A DNA stretch of 64,000 nt from contig JADGNZ010000023.1 of NCBI GenBank assembly GCA_017883205.1, forward strand, positions 30,019 to 94,018, written 5' to 3'. This document shows, piece by piece, positions 33,782 through 44,215 of the stretch; the stretch's first letter is position 1, and every line of letters begins with the position of its first letter. The notes under the pieces were generated by a model that saw only the letters and a program-made list of their open reading frames with translations, made no database searches and had not been told where the DNA came from. The translations under genes were made by a program, and so were the position numbers. Origin of the DNA: Thermoanaerobaculia bacterium (GTDB taxonomy: Bacteria; Acidobacteriota; Thermoanaerobaculia; Gp7-AA8).

Positions 33782-34771
33782 GTGCCTCGTCCTCTCCGAC
33801 TCGAGTTCCCTGGTGCTGTCTGGCATGTGACCAATCGCGGTGTCGAAAAGCGATCGATCTACGCCGACGATTGCGATCGAATTCACTTTCTGCACCTGCT
33901 GGAGAAGGTGATCGACGACTACCGCTGGCAACTGCGCGCGTACGTGCTGATGTCGAATCACTACCATCTCTTTTTCCGAACGCCGATTACCAATCTGTCG
34001 CGAGGGATGCAGGACCTCGACGGTCACTATGCGTCGTTCTTTAACGCGCGGCACCAGCGGGTGGGACATCTGTTCCAGGGACGGTTCAAGGGTCATCTCG
34101 TCGACAGCGAGGCGTATCTCCTCTCACTCTCCCGTTACATCGTTCTCAATCCGGTTCGGGCTCGGATGGTGGAGACGCCGGGCGAGTGGCGCTGGAGCAG
34201 CTACCGTGCAACCGCCGGCCTCGCGGCAGTCCCTCGCTGGCTTGATCCCGCGCCGATTCTTGATGCATTCAATGCAGACGACTGGAACAAGGCCTTGCAT
34301 GGGTATCGTGAGTTCGTGGCTGCGGCGATCGGAAAGGATGCCTCGCCGTGGGAGGGCTTGCGTGCAGGGATCTTTCTCGGCGGCCGCGAGTTCGTGGAAG
34401 GGGTCAAATCGAAAGTGAAAGTGACAGGAAACGTCTGTGGTCTTTCGTGCAATGCAATTTCTGTCACTCCTGCTTTCGATCTGATCCCTTGCGCGATCGA
34501 GTCCATCAGGCAAGCGGTTGTGTCGATGGGTATGGTCGGTAGCTGGCCACCTCCTCCTGGCTCCGATGCGCGGTTGATTGCTGCGTTGCTCGCGGCGCGG
34601 TACGCCCAATCGTCCCGCGCAGAGATCGGCCGCCTTCTCGGCGTCACGGGGCCGGGAGCACTGCACTTGATCCGGTCGGGCGAAACGCGTGCTCGAGCGG
34701 ACGCGGGCTTCGCGGAGCTGCTTCTTCAGCTCGAGCAGGCGTTGGCAGGGAAGGGGTCAGACCGAAAGTGA
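33782..34771 (+). CDS. REP-associated tyrosine transposase (RAYT), copy 1
   Basis: A 329-residue Y1-type HUH transposase. I choose the GTG at 33782, which gives VPRPLRLEFPGAVWHVTNRG, the usual RAYT start; the frame is open further upstream but that part is the palindrome and antisense of malic enzyme. Motifs: HVTNRGVEKRSIYADD, then MSNHYHLFF with the metal-binding HUH histidines, GHLFQGRFKG and LSRYIVLNPVRARMV with the likely catalytic Tyr. Residues 207-236 are encoded by an internal copy of the palindrome. The C-terminal 85 residues (AALLAARYAQSSRAEIGRLLGVTGPG) form a helix-turn-helix-like domain. The stop codon comes from the right-end palindrome. RAYTs mobilise or maintain REP sequences. 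Confidence 0.9.
   Translation: MPRPLRLEFPGAVWHVTNRGVEKRSIYADDCDRIHFLHLLEKVIDDYRWQLRAYVLMSNHYHLFFRTPITNLSRGMQDLDGHYASFFNARHQRVGHLFQGRFKGHLVDSEAYLLSLSRYIVLNPVRARMVETPGEWRWSSYRATAGLAAVPRWLDPAPILDAFNADDWNKALHGYREFVAAAIGKDASPWEGLRAGIFLGGREFVEGVKSKVKVTGNVCGLSCNAISVTPAFDLIPCAIESIRQAVVSMGMVGSWPPPPGSDARLIAALLAARYAQSSRAEIGRLLGVTGPGALHLIRSGETRARADAGFAELLLQLEQALAGKGSDRK
34400..34489. repeat. Palindrome inside RAYT gene copy 1
   Basis: GGGGTCAAATCGAAAGTGAA and TGCTTTCGATCTGATCCCT are the diverged arms. It lies in frame within the transposase gene and codes for a linker with KSKVKVTG and FDLIPC. Confidence 0.85.
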
Positions 34772-34840
34772 AAGTGACGAGAATTGCGTTGCGGCAAGTC
34801 CAACGCCGTTTTTCGTCACTTTCACTTTCGGTCTGACCCC
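34753..34840. repeat. REP palindrome P2 (right end of RAYT copy 1)
   Basis: It has the same arms as P1. The first 19 bases contain the stop codon of the transposase gene. Its centre GAATTGCGTTGCGGCAAGTC is nearly identical to the centre of the palindrome at 41167. Confidence 0.9.
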
Positions 34841-35030
34841 TACCATTTTTCACGCTTTCGGATCAGGTTCCTCCACGCCTCCCACGCGCCCGACCGGTCC
34901 TCGGTCAAGACGGAATTGCTCTGCTCCGACGCGCTGTGCTGCACTTGATCCGGTCGGGCAAAGCGCGGCGGCGAATGGACGCGCGATTCGGAGAGTTGGT
35001 GCTCAGGCTCGAGCAGACGCCGGACAGGGC
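34841..35030 (+). pseudogene. Internally deleted RAYT element
   Basis: The sequence starts like the leader of a full element (ACCATTTTTCACGCTTTCGG, then CGACCGGTCCTCGGTCAAGA and GACGCGCTGTG, the start-codon region). It then jumps straight to the 3' part of the gene (CTGCACTTGATCCGGTCGGG), keeping only about the last 30 codons. Roughly 850 bp, including the whole catalytic region, is missing. Palindromes on both sides (34753 and 35031) are intact, so this is a MITE-like non-autonomous derivative. Confidence 0.8.
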
Positions 35031-35121
35031 CGGGGTCAGACCGAAAGTGAAAGTGACGGAAATTGCTCTTCGCAGATCGTCAGCAGACGTTTTTCGTCAC
35101 TTTCACTTTCGGTCTGACCCC
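35031..35121. repeat. REP palindrome P3, right end of the deleted RAYT
   Basis: GGGGTCAGACCGAAAGTGAA to TTCACTTTCGGTCTGACCCC. A further diverged half-arm, CACTTCCACTTCCGGTCTGA, follows at about 35160-35182. The rest of the gap up to 35333 shows no gene. Confidence 0.85.
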
Positions 35122-35333
35122 CTGCGTAGACCCCCTGCGTACCTGCGTATGCCCTCGGTCACTTCCACTTCCGGTCTGACCCCTTCCACTTTCGCTCCGA
35201 AAGCGGCCGCGAATACCCACCGCCGCCTTACAGCCCTGACTGCGCGGCGTCACATGCCGGATCCTGGTGGATCTGATTCAAGTGGAGCCCGCCGTGGATT
35301 CATCACGAACGTGGGTTATCACCGGATCAGGTG

Positions 35334-35369
35334 TTGACAGTCACACCATTATATGACTATATGCTCATA
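35334..35369 (+). promoter_or_regulatory. Promoter with overlapping inverted repeat upstream of the efflux operon
   Basis: A consensus -35 box TTGACA (35334-35339) lies 18 bp from TATATG (35358-35363), a fair -10. An inverted repeat TATGA-N8-TCATA (35352-35369) overlaps the -10, which is where a dimeric repressor, for example of the ArsR type, could sit. The start codon follows at 35394 behind AGGAGAAC. The regulator is not encoded next to it. Confidence 0.55.
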
Positions 35370-35393
35370 CTTACGAACTAGGAGAACATCATC

Positions 35394-35621
35394 ATGACCG
35401 TTGAACGCTACCTTCGCCTCATCGCCGGAGCCTTCGTCCTGGCCTCCGTAGCCCTTGGCTACTGGGTCAGCCCGTGGTTCTTTCTGTTCACCGCATTCGT
35501 CGGCCTCAACCTCTTCCAGTCCGGTCTCACGAACTGGTGTCCGATGATGACGATTCTTCGCTACGCCGGTGTGGAACGTCCGGCGTGCTGCGCGACGAGG
35601 CAGGTACCGCGCGCGGCATGA
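35394..35621 (+). CDS. DUF2892-type small membrane protein
   Basis: A 75-residue protein with two transmembrane helices (LIAGAFVLASVALGYW and PWFFLFTAFVGLNLFQSGL) and the motif NLFQSGLTNWCPMMTILR typical of DUF2892 (the YgaP-like inner-membrane module). Cysteine pairs follow at the C-terminus (ACCATRQ). In other bacteria this module is often fused to or next to rhodanese domains and sulphide- or arsenic-responsive genes. It has a strong ribosome-binding site AGGAGAAC. Its stop overlaps the start of the TolC-like gene by four bases (ATGA), so it is the first gene of an efflux operon. Confidence 0.8.
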   Translation: MTVERYLRLIAGAFVLASVALGYWVSPWFFLFTAFVGLNLFQSGLTNWCPMMTILRYAGVERPACCATRQVPRAA

Positions 35622-36958
35622 TCGTCTTCCGGAAGGTTGCCGCAGTTGGGTTCGTCCTCGCCGGGGCGCTGGGAGCATCGGCGCAGAGCCTCACGCTGCC
35701 GGCCGCTGCAGCCGAGGCGCTTGCTCGGAATCCGGCCATCGCTGCTGCCGGTTCGCAGCAGGTTGCTGCCGCGGCGCGGCTCCGTGCCGCACGCTCGGCG
35801 TGGCTTCCGCGCGTCGATGTCAGCGAAAGCGTGACGCACGGCAATAATCCGGTCTTCGTCTTCGGGTCGCTACTCGAGCAGGGAAGGTTCACGGCGCAGC
35901 GCTTCGATCCCGCATTTCTGAATGCGCCCGATGCGCTGACGAATTACCGCACGGCAATCGCGGCACGCTTTGCGCTCTTCGATCAGTTTCGCGCCCGCAC
36001 GGATGTGAGGCGAAGCGAGAACGCCGAGGAGCGGGCGTCCATTGAAGCCGCCGCCGAAAGGCAGCGCGTGCTGGCCGAGGTCATCGCCCGGTTTTACGGT
36101 GTGGTGCTTGCCGATGAAAAAGCAGCGACCGCGCGCGAAGCGGTGCGTAGCGCGGAGGCCGGTGCGAAGAAGGTGCGCGACCGCTTCGAGCAGGGATTGC
36201 TCGTCGAATCGGATGCGCTCTCGGCGGACGTGCAACTCGCGTCGTTCCGGCAGCGTGTGATCGCTGCGGAAGGCGATGTGGCCGTCGCCCGCGCGGCCCT
36301 GGCAATGTTGCTCCAACGTCCGTGGAGCGATCCCATCGTCATCACCGGATCGCTTCCGATCTCTCCCATCACCGAGCCCGATCTCGATACCTCGGTCGCT
36401 CGCGCCGTTGCGCGTGCCTCGGCGGTCAAGACCGCAGCGCGTTCGACGTCCGATTCTGAGCTGCACGTTGTGGCGCAACGCGCGACCGCGCTGCCGCGCG
36501 TCGATGCATTCGGGACGCTCGGTGCGAGCGGCTCCGAGCTCGGGCGGCGCAATAGCGACCACACAGTGGGGATCGCCGTAACGCTCGAGCTCTTCGATCG
36601 AGCCAGACCTGCGCGCGTTGCCGCAGCACGTGCGGACCTCGATGCGGCTCGCGCTGCCGAAGCGATCGCGCGCGACGCCGCCACGATCGAAGCCGTCACG
36701 CTCTGGCATCGGCTGCACGCGGCCAGGGAGTCGGCCGCGGTCGCTGAACGTGCTGTGACGCAGGCCGAGGCTGCGGCTCGAATCGTGGGCGACCGCTACG
36801 AGCAAGGTCTCACCACAATTACCGAACAACTGAATGCGCAAAGCGCGGTGGCGACCGCCCGATTCGAATTGCTCGCCGCGCGCTACGAGACCGTCATTGC
36901 CAAAGCTGAGTTGTTGCGCGCCACCGGAGACCTCGACGATGTTCAATCCTTTCTTTGA
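35618..36958 (+). CDS. TolC-family outer-membrane efflux protein
   Basis: A 446-residue protein with a signal peptide (MIVFRKVAAVGFVLAGALGASAQ). The body is two similar halves of long helices, as in TolC: AAAEALARNPAIAAAGSQQVAAAARLRAARSAWLPRV in the first half and a second half with RARPARVAAARADLDAARAAEA. Conserved features include the ARSAWLPRVD turn and KKVRDRFEQGLLVESDAL / RIVGDRYEQGLTTITEQL, which mark the paired equatorial segments. It is the outer-membrane channel of a tripartite pump. ATG 35618 overlaps the DUF2892 stop; the 3' end overlaps the adaptor gene by 20 bases. Confidence 0.9.
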   Translation: MIVFRKVAAVGFVLAGALGASAQSLTLPAAAAEALARNPAIAAAGSQQVAAAARLRAARSAWLPRVDVSESVTHGNNPVFVFGSLLEQGRFTAQRFDPAFLNAPDALTNYRTAIAARFALFDQFRARTDVRRSENAEERASIEAAAERQRVLAEVIARFYGVVLADEKAATAREAVRSAEAGAKKVRDRFEQGLLVESDALSADVQLASFRQRVIAAEGDVAVARAALAMLLQRPWSDPIVITGSLPISPITEPDLDTSVARAVARASAVKTAARSTSDSELHVVAQRATALPRVDAFGTLGASGSELGRRNSDHTVGIAVTLELFDRARPARVAAARADLDAARAAEAIARDAATIEAVTLWHRLHAARESAAVAERAVTQAEAAARIVGDRYEQGLTTITEQLNAQSAVATARFELLAARYETVIAKAELLRATGDLDDVQSFL

Positions 36959-38026
36959 TCAGAAGACATCCATCACGTTCGTGGCCGCGCTCCTGCTGGC
37001 TGGTTGCGCGCAGCCGAAAGCAACACAACCTCGCGACACCGTCACGGCTCCGCTGCTCGTGGTGTCGCGTACGAGTCTTCCTACATTTCAAGTCGTCGCC
37101 GGAACGGTTCGCTCGCAGACGACGAGCACGCTGGCCGCAAATGTGGTCGGAACGGTGGTGCGGGTATCGGTGTCCGAGGGCGACCGCGTGCGCAAAGGCG
37201 ACGTGCTGGTGTCGATCGATGCGCGTGAACCGCGCGCGCAAGCGGATCGGGCACGGGCAGGACGCGACGAAGTCGAGCGGGCCATCGACGCCGCGACATC
37301 GAACGCGCAGCTCGCCGAAGCCACCTGGCGCCGCTACGACGCGCTGCACGCGCGAGGCTCGGCCAGCAAGCAGGAGCTCGAGGAAGCGACCAACCGGCGC
37401 AGCACGGCGCAGGCAGAGCTTGCGCGGCTGATCGCGCAGCGTGCGGAAGCGCGCGCGGCCGCGACGCAGGCGGACGCCGTGCTTGCCTACAGCAGCGTTC
37501 GTGCGCCGATCGACGGCGTGATTGCAGCGCGGTTCGTCGATCCGGGAGCGCAGGCCGCGCCCGGCGTCGCGCTGCTGACGATCGAGGAGGAGCAGGCCAC
37601 GCGCGTCGATGCCAGCGTGCCGGAAGGCGTCGTCGTGCATGCAGGCGATCGTGCCTTCGTCGACTCGGGATCGCAGCGGATCGCCGCAAACGTGATTCGC
37701 GTGCAGCCGTCCGTCGACCGCAACACGCGCTCGGCGCTCGTGCAGCTCGCGATGGAGACACCGCTGCGTGCGGGATCTCTCGTGCGAGTTTCCTTCGCAA
37801 CCGGGATGCACCCGGCCATCACCGTGCCAGCGGACGCGCTGGTGCGGCGCGGTCAACTGACGAGCGTCTTCGTTGCCGGATCAGACGGCATCGCGCGGAT
37901 GCGGCTGGTCACGCTCGGCGCCGGCGACGGCACGAAAGTCGAAGTGCTTTCCGGTCTCGATGAAGGCGACGTGATCGTGACGGCGCCCGCGCGCATTCGC
38001 GAAGGAATGATCGTGCGGAGCGGCCC

Positions 38027-38030
<4 letters not shown>
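36939..38030 (+). CDS. RND periplasmic adaptor (membrane fusion) lipoprotein
   Basis: A 363-residue protein. A lipoprotein signal ([12 protein letters not shown], lipobox LAGC) anchors it to the inner membrane. Domains: half lipoyl ([40 protein letters not shown]), a coiled-coil hairpin rich in Ala/Arg/Glu (residues 95-170), the second half lipoyl ([21 protein letters not shown]), a beta barrel and a membrane-proximal domain ([14 protein letters not shown]). The ATG at 36939 lies inside the preceding gene. The stop overlaps the RND gene start (ATGA). The three genes form one tripartite pump. Confidence 0.9.
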
Positions 38031-41166
<3,136 letters not shown>

Positions 41167-41185
<19 letters not shown>

Positions 41186-41255
41186 AAGTGACGAGAATTG
41201 CGTTGCGGCAAGTCCAAATGCCGTTTTTCGTCACTTTCACTTTCGGTCTGACCCC
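41167..41255. repeat. REP palindrome P4 (left end of RAYT copy 2)
   Basis: GGGGTCAGACCGAAAGTGAA to TTCACTTTCGGTCTGACCCC. The first 19 bases give the last codons and the stop of the RND gene. Confidence 0.9.
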
Positions 41256-41362
41256 TTCCATTTTTCACGCTTTCGATCGGATTCCGGTTGCGCTATGCTC
41301 TACGCCTCCCACGCGCCCGACCGGTCCTCGGTCAAGACGGAATTGCTCTGCTCCGACGCGCT

Positions 41363-42352
41363 GTGCCTCGTCCTCTGCGACTCGAATTCCCGGGTGCTGT
41401 CTGGCATGTGACCAATCGCGGTGTCGAAAAGCGATCGATCTACGCCGACGACTGCGATCGACTTCATTTTCTACACCTGCTGGAGAAGGTGATCGACGAC
41501 TACTGCTGGCAACTGCGCGCGTACGTGCTGATGTCGAATCACTACCATCTGTTTTTCCGAACGCCGATTACCAATCTGTCGCGAGGGATGCAGGATCTGG
41601 ACGGTCAGTATGCGTCGTTCTTCAACGTGCGGCACCGGCGCGTGGGACATCTGTTCCAGGGACGGTTCAAAGGGCATCTCGTCGACAGCGAGGCGTATCT
41701 CCTCTCACTCTCCCGCTACATCGTTCTCAATCCGGTCAGGGCTCGGATGGTGGAGACGCCGGGCGAATGGCGCTGGAGCAGCTACCGGGCAACGGCGGGC
41801 CTTGCGTCGGTGCCTCACTGGCTCGATCCCGGGCCGATTCTCGATGCATTCAATGCAGACGACTGGAACAAGGCAATGCACGGATATCGCGAGTTCGTAG
41901 CCGCGGCGATCGGAAAGGACGCCTCGCCGTGGGAGAGCTTGCGTGCAGGGATGTTTCTCGGCGGCCGCGAGTTCGTGGAAGGGGTCAGGTCGAAAGTGAA
42001 AGTGACGGGAAACGTCTGTGGTCTTCCGCGAAATACAATTTCTGTCACTTCCACTTTCGATCTGACCCCGTGCACGATCGAATCCGTCCGGCAGGCAGTC
42101 GAGTCGATTGATATCGCCGGTTGCTGGCCACCGCCTCCTGGCTCGGATGCGCGGTTGCTCGTTGCGTTGCTCGCCGCGCGGTACGCCCAATCGTCCCGCG
42201 CAGAGATCGGCCGCCTTCTCGGCGTCACGGGACCGGGAGTGCTTCACCTAATCCGATCGAGCGAGATGCGAGTTCGAGCGGACGCGCGATTCGCGGAGCT
42301 GCTGCTTCAGCTCGAGCAGGCGTTGGCGCGGAAGGGGTCAGACCGAAAGTGA
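41363..42352 (+). CDS. REP-associated tyrosine transposase (RAYT), copy 2
   Basis: Same length (329 residues) and same GTG start as copy 1; the proteins are about 90 percent alike by eye. The HUH motif MSNHYHLFF, GHLFQGRFKG and LSRYIVLNPVRARMV are intact, so the enzyme could be active. Differences cluster in the middle (YCWQLRAYV, VRHRRVGHLFQG) and in the internal palindrome (41981-42069, coding for RSKVKVTGNVCGL and TFDLTPC). As in copy 1 the stop codon comes from the right palindrome. The element sits between the RND efflux gene and a convergent Hsp20 gene. Confidence 0.9.
   Translation: MPRPLRLEFPGAVWHVTNRGVEKRSIYADDCDRLHFLHLLEKVIDDYCWQLRAYVLMSNHYHLFFRTPITNLSRGMQDLDGQYASFFNVRHRRVGHLFQGRFKGHLVDSEAYLLSLSRYIVLNPVRARMVETPGEWRWSSYRATAGLASVPHWLDPGPILDAFNADDWNKAMHGYREFVAAAIGKDASPWESLRAGMFLGGREFVEGVRSKVKVTGNVCGLPRNTISVTSTFDLTPCTIESVRQAVESIDIAGCWPPPPGSDARLLVALLAARYAQSSRAEIGRLLGVTGPGVLHLIRSSEMRVRADARFAELLLQLEQALARKGSDRK
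41981..42069. repeat. Palindrome inside RAYT gene copy 2
   Basis: GGGGTCAGGTCGAAAGTGAA and CCACTTTCGATCTGACCCC are the arms. It is in frame with the transposase, at the same codon position as in copy 1. Confidence 0.85.
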
Positions 42353-42422
42353 AAGTGACGAGAAAATGCTGCCGGCTAGCAAGACAACCGAACTTCGTCA
42401 CTTTCACTTTCGGTCTGACCCC
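42334..42422. repeat. REP palindrome P5 (right end of RAYT copy 2)
   Basis: GGGGTCAGACCGAAAGTGAA to TTTCACTTTCGGTCTGACCC, with a different centre from P1-P4 (GAGAAAATGCTGCCGGCTAG). It contains the transposase stop codon. Confidence 0.9.
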
Positions 42423-42435
42423 TTCCGTGAAAGAA

Positions 42436-42463
42436 AGACGCGGCAGCAAACGCTGCCGCGTCT
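42436..42463 (-). terminator. Intrinsic terminator of the Hsp20 gene
   Basis: On the minus strand AGACGCGGCAGC-GTTT-GCTGCCGCGTCT is a perfect 12-bp stem, followed by TTCTTTC. It starts 22 bp after the stop codon. Confidence 0.85.
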
Positions 42464-42485
42464 CTCCGGGAACTGCCGCAGTGCT

Positions 42486-42950
42486 TCATGCGGCTTTGGT
42501 GAGGAGCTTCTTCGGCTCGACCTTGATGGTCTTCGGTTTTGCTCCTTCCTTCTTCGGCAGCTGCACTTCGAGCAGTCCGTTGGCGAACGTCGCCGCGGCC
42601 TTCTCGGCGTCGATGTTCACCGGCAGCGTGAAGGAGCGGAAGAACGTGCCGTAGTCGCGCTCGATGCGCCGGTAGCCTTTCTCTTCCAGTTCCTTTTCGG
42701 CGGTCCGTTCACCCTTGATGGTGAGAACACCGTTCTCGATCTGGATGTCGACATCCTTCTCGTTCATGCCGGGAAGCTCCGCGCGAAGCACGATGTCATT
42801 CGTGGTTTCGATGACGTCGGTCTTCGGAGCCCAATCCGCCAGCGGCGTCTTGTCCTGGGTGAGCTGTGCCCAGAGACGATCCGTCCGCCCGCGGAGCGTC
42901 TGCAGCTCCTCGAAGGGATCCCATCGCTCAAACCTGGTGAGGAAATTCAT
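42486..42950 (-). CDS. Hsp20 / small heat-shock protein
   Basis: A 154-residue alpha-crystallin-type chaperone. The ATG at 42950 gives MNFLTRFERWDPFEELQTL and is preceded by AGGAGGT. The crystallin domain spans about residues 43-140: WAPKTDVIETTNDIVLRAELPGMNEKDVDIQIENGVLTIKGE, then FRSFTLPVNIDAEKAAATFANGLLEVQLPK, which includes the A-x-x-x-n-GLL motif. The C-terminal tail has the KTIKVE (I-x-V) extension used for oligomer assembly. It holds unfolded proteins without ATP. It has its own terminator and looks monocistronic. Confidence 0.95.
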   Translation of the reverse strand: MNFLTRFERWDPFEELQTLRGRTDRLWAQLTQDKTPLADWAPKTDVIETTNDIVLRAELPGMNEKDVDIQIENGVLTIKGERTAEKELEEKGYRRIERDYGTFFRSFTLPVNIDAEKAAATFANGLLEVQLPKKEGAKPKTIKVEPKKLLTKAA

Positions 42951-43113
42951 GGTGTACCTCCTGTTTTTCATTGCCGCGTACTGCGGCAATCAGAAGATAA
43001 GTCGGTAATGGGATAAGGCAATGGTCAGCGGTCACCGGGCTATGCGTTCGTATGTCGCACCACCGGCGTGATGTGCAACGCGGCAATGTGTGCGCTCGTC
43101 GCGTTGCATGAAC

Positions 43114-43188
43114 AAAGCGTTTCACGCGAAGGAGCGGAGAGCGCAGAGGATTTCCCCGCGCTCTCCGCGTCTCCGCGTGAAACGCTTT
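43114..43188. repeat. Dispersed palindrome, family A
   Basis: AAAGCGTTTCACGCGAAGGA is answered by CGTCTCCGCGTGAAACGCTT, a long near-perfect hairpin between co-oriented genes. Confidence 0.8.
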
Positions 43189-43213
43189 TCCTTGCACCGG
43201 AGGAGACTGACAC

Positions 43214-43405
43214 TCAGGCCAGGTGGTGTTTCAGCACGTCATCCGTGTTCCGTGAGAAGTAGATGATCACCACGGAGCCGAAGAGAATCGCCCATTTCCA
43301 CGGCTGAATCTCGGGAAGATCCTGCGTGATGTAGATCTGGATTCCGTAGATTACCGGCAGCGCGAGCAACAATACCCAACTGGCCCAGAAGAGTGTTTTA
43401 CGCAT
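43214..43405 (-). CDS. Small two-helix membrane protein at the end of the oxidase operon
   Basis: A 63-residue protein, MRKTLFWASWVLLLALPVIYG, from the ATG at 43405 behind CCTAAGGAG. Two hydrophobic helices (residues 5-22 and 36-51) flank a short loop ITQDLPEIQPWKW. I do not recognise a family. The gene lies 81 bp after the SCO-like gene on the same strand. Its position suggests an assembly factor or a small accessory subunit of the oxidase, but nothing in the sequence itself shows that. The frame is open upstream to 43465 without a better start. Confidence 0.6.
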   Translation of the reverse strand: MRKTLFWASWVLLLALPVIYGIQIYITQDLPEIQPWKWAILFGSVVIIYFSRNTDDVLKHHLA

Positions 43406-43486
43406 GACTGGTCTCCTTAGGTCCCGATCTTGCGTCCCGAAATCCCCTCGGGCGATGCGATGCACTACGCTTGGGAATGACGCGCG

Positions 43487-44215
43487 TCACCCGTTATAGT
43501 GATGTTGCGGCGGCGTTGTGATGGCCGGCGGCGCTGCCGCATCGGCTGGACGAATTCTGAAAAGCGTAAAGAGATAGACCGCGGAGAGCGCACAGACGAG
43601 GAGAAGGACGGCCAGCACCCAGCCGCCCAATTGCGCGATCCAGTCGCGGCCGCCGCGGGCGATGTTGAGCGCTTCATCAATGTCGCGTCCGCGGTAGGTC
43701 GTGCCGGCGAGGTACTTCGCCGTCTTCAGATCCGGTGTCAGTGCGACTACGACGTTGGGATGAGCCAGGAGTGCGTTCGCGTCGCCAACGCGGTATCCGA
43801 TCGCATCGAGCAACCGTCGTGTATCCGCCGGCTTCGCCGTCACGACCGTCCAGGCCAGCGGGAGATTGTGCCGCACGCGAAAGCGGTGCAGATCGGCGGG
43901 TGTGTCGCGCGCATCGAACGAGAAGATGACGACGCGATAGGTCGACGGATCTGTCGATGATTCGCCCGTGCCGGTTTTCAAGCCCTGCACGATCAGAGGA
44001 CAGGCAACCGGACAGCGCGCATACATCGGCGCGAGGATTGTCGGCGTTCCGCGCCACTCGGCGGTTGAGCGCGTGCGGCCGGTGTCGTCGATCAGATCGA
44101 TCGTCGGAATGGCCGCGCCGACAGGAAACTCGGGCGCAGCGCTTACACGTTCGGCCGCGCGCAGCGCCACGGCCACGCCTGCGAGCAGGACGGCGATTGC
44201 AAGCGAGCGTCTCAT
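43487..44215 (-). CDS. SCO1/SenC-like copper chaperone with C-terminal membrane anchor
   Basis: A 242-residue thioredoxin-fold protein. It starts with a signal peptide (MRRSLAIAVLLAGVAVALRA). The copper site is CPVACP (CxxxC) at about residue 69 in APMYARCPVACPLIVQGLK, and the distal ligand is probably the His in LAHPNVVVALTPD. The family inserts copper into the CuA site of cytochrome oxidase subunit II. The C-terminal helix (WIAQLGGWVLAVLLLVCALSAVYLFTLF, residues 198-220) anchors it. The start ATG overlaps the subunit I stop (ATGA), a clear sign of coupling. The longer open frame upstream is the antisense or overlap of subunit I. Confidence 0.85.
   Translation of the reverse strand: MRRSLAIAVLLAGVAVALRAAERVSAAPEFPVGAAIPTIDLIDDTGRTRSTAEWRGTPTILAPMYARCPVACPLIVQGLKTGTGESSTDPSTYRVVIFSFDARDTPADLHRFRVRHNLPLAWTVVTAKPADTRRLLDAIGYRVGDANALLAHPNVVVALTPDLKTAKYLAGTTYRGRDIDEALNIARGGRDWIAQLGGWVLAVLLLVCALSAVYLFTLFRIRPADAAAPPAITTPPQHHYNG

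Larger units (their letters stand above)
33587..34840 (+). mobile_element. RAYT element, copy 1 (REP-associated tyrosine transposase with flanking palindromes)
   Basis: The element comprises a left palindrome (33587-33675), a conserved leader with CCATTTTTCACGCTTTCGAT, the transposase gene and a right palindrome (34753-34840). Both outer palindromes open with GGGGTCAGACCGAAAGTGA and close with its reverse complement. The second copy at 41167-42422 has the same plan. Directly after it lies a deleted relative. Confidence 0.85.

Noticed and set aside
34996..35337. A separate gene over the deleted RAYT and its palindrome
   Set aside because: The frame is made of the tail of the transposase and of REP arms read through (VRPKVKVTE), so it is a remnant.
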